Part shown: positions 5,359 through 5,560 of the stretch, in pieces
Numbering within the stretch: the stretch's first letter is position 1
Layout: the number at the start of each line of letters is the position of its first letter
Assembly (NCBI GenBank): GCA_030597435.1
Contig: JAUVRV010000219.1
Span: 1-5,560 of the forward strand
From: Gemmatimonadales bacterium
Lineage (GTDB): Bacteria; Gemmatimonadota; Gemmatimonadetes; Gemmatimonadales; GWC2-71-9
Reading direction: 5' to 3'
Length of the DNA: 5,560 nucleotides
Notes under the pieces: model-generated
Seen by the model: the letters and a program-made list of their open reading frames with translations, nothing else
What the model was told of the DNA's origin: nothing
The model's database searches: none
Translations under genes and position numbers: made by a program

Positions 5359-5560
5359 TCATCTACCACTCAACCAATGCATCACATTCAACAGAAACTG
5401 TTGGTTCTGAACCGCTTCAGGTCGGTTCATCCCCATTGGAAGGCGATCAGGACCATCAACAGTCACCTGGGCGGTAAACATGGCCGCCTCTCCAAACAGA
5501 GCGACCCGACCTTCGCCGGACTCCAGTACGGCACCCTGCGACCATCCTCCCCCGCGAGTC
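5359..5560 (-). CDS. C-terminal end of a glutamine-amidotransferase-like-fold/DUF4350-like protein (partial)
   Basis: An open frame enters from the right edge and ends at TGA 5359-5361, giving 66 C-terminal residues. No start lies in the window. The pattern 'GEGRVALFGEAAMFTAQ', then 'PMGMNRPEAVQNQQFLLN', then 'VMHWLSG' resembles the last strand-helix portion of uncharacterised proteins with a glutamine-amidotransferase-like or DUF4350-like fold, where a 'GRV.VFG(D/E)' strand precedes a 'N..FLLN...WL.G' helix. The family call comes from memory of that pattern and is tentative; the coding call is firmer. It lies upstream of the kinase on the same strand, but the 218-bp gap argues against tight operon coupling. 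Confidence 0.72.
   Translation of the reverse strand, partial: TRGGGWSQGAVLESGEGRVALFGEAAMFTAQVTVDGPDRLPMGMNRPEAVQNQQFLLNVMHWLSGR

Overview
The window looks like chromosomal DNA from a moderately GC-rich, Gram-negative-type bacterium. The evidence is a lipobox-bearing periplasmic FKBP lipoprotein and a large 'Ser/Thr kinase + TolB-like domain + TPR' protein. From general knowledge of families, that kinase architecture is common in Gemmatimonadota, Acidobacteriota and related environmental lineages. The sequence alone does not settle the phylum. There is no sign of a mobile element, phage, CRISPR array or RNA gene.

Layout. On the + strand: a DinB/YfiT-like metal-binding protein (12-512), a GNRA-capped hairpin (522-543), then an M14-type zinc carboxypeptidase-like protein (554-1594). 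A perfect 10-bp-stem hairpin (1602-1632) separates this pair from the convergent minus-strand genes. On the minus strand, in transcription order: the 66-codon C-terminal end of a gene entering from the right edge (5560-5359), a 218-bp intergenic region, a 708-aa kinase/TolB-like/TPR protein with a GTG start (5140-3014), a possible 26-aa small ORF (2966-2886), a rho-independent terminator with a T5 tract (2877-2846), a cold-shock-domain protein (2784-2491) and an FKBP-type peptidyl-prolyl isomerase lipoprotein (2348-1659).

The most unusual feature is the 3' end of the cold-shock gene. Its last ten codons (GPAAENVARL, the normal C-terminal strand of a cold-shock domain) head an in-frame array of eight 30-bp units that encode an acidic decapeptide of the type EGEAEKVTGL. 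A single-base change (TTA to TGA at 2491-2493) now stops translation after the fourth unit. The same frame stays open for 44 more codons of the repeat and ends at a TAA only 7 nt before the FKBP start codon. The simplest reading is a cold-shock gene that grew a minisatellite-coded acidic tail from its own last strand and was later truncated by a nonsense mutation. Sequencing error and stop-codon readthrough are the alternatives.

How the genes may work together is inference. The cold-shock protein (RNA chaperone) and FKBP (protein folding in the envelope) are probably co-transcribed and suit a folding or stress role. The kinase and the small ORF probably form the transcription unit before them, ending at the T5 terminator. 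The two + strand genes are not obviously related to the rest.
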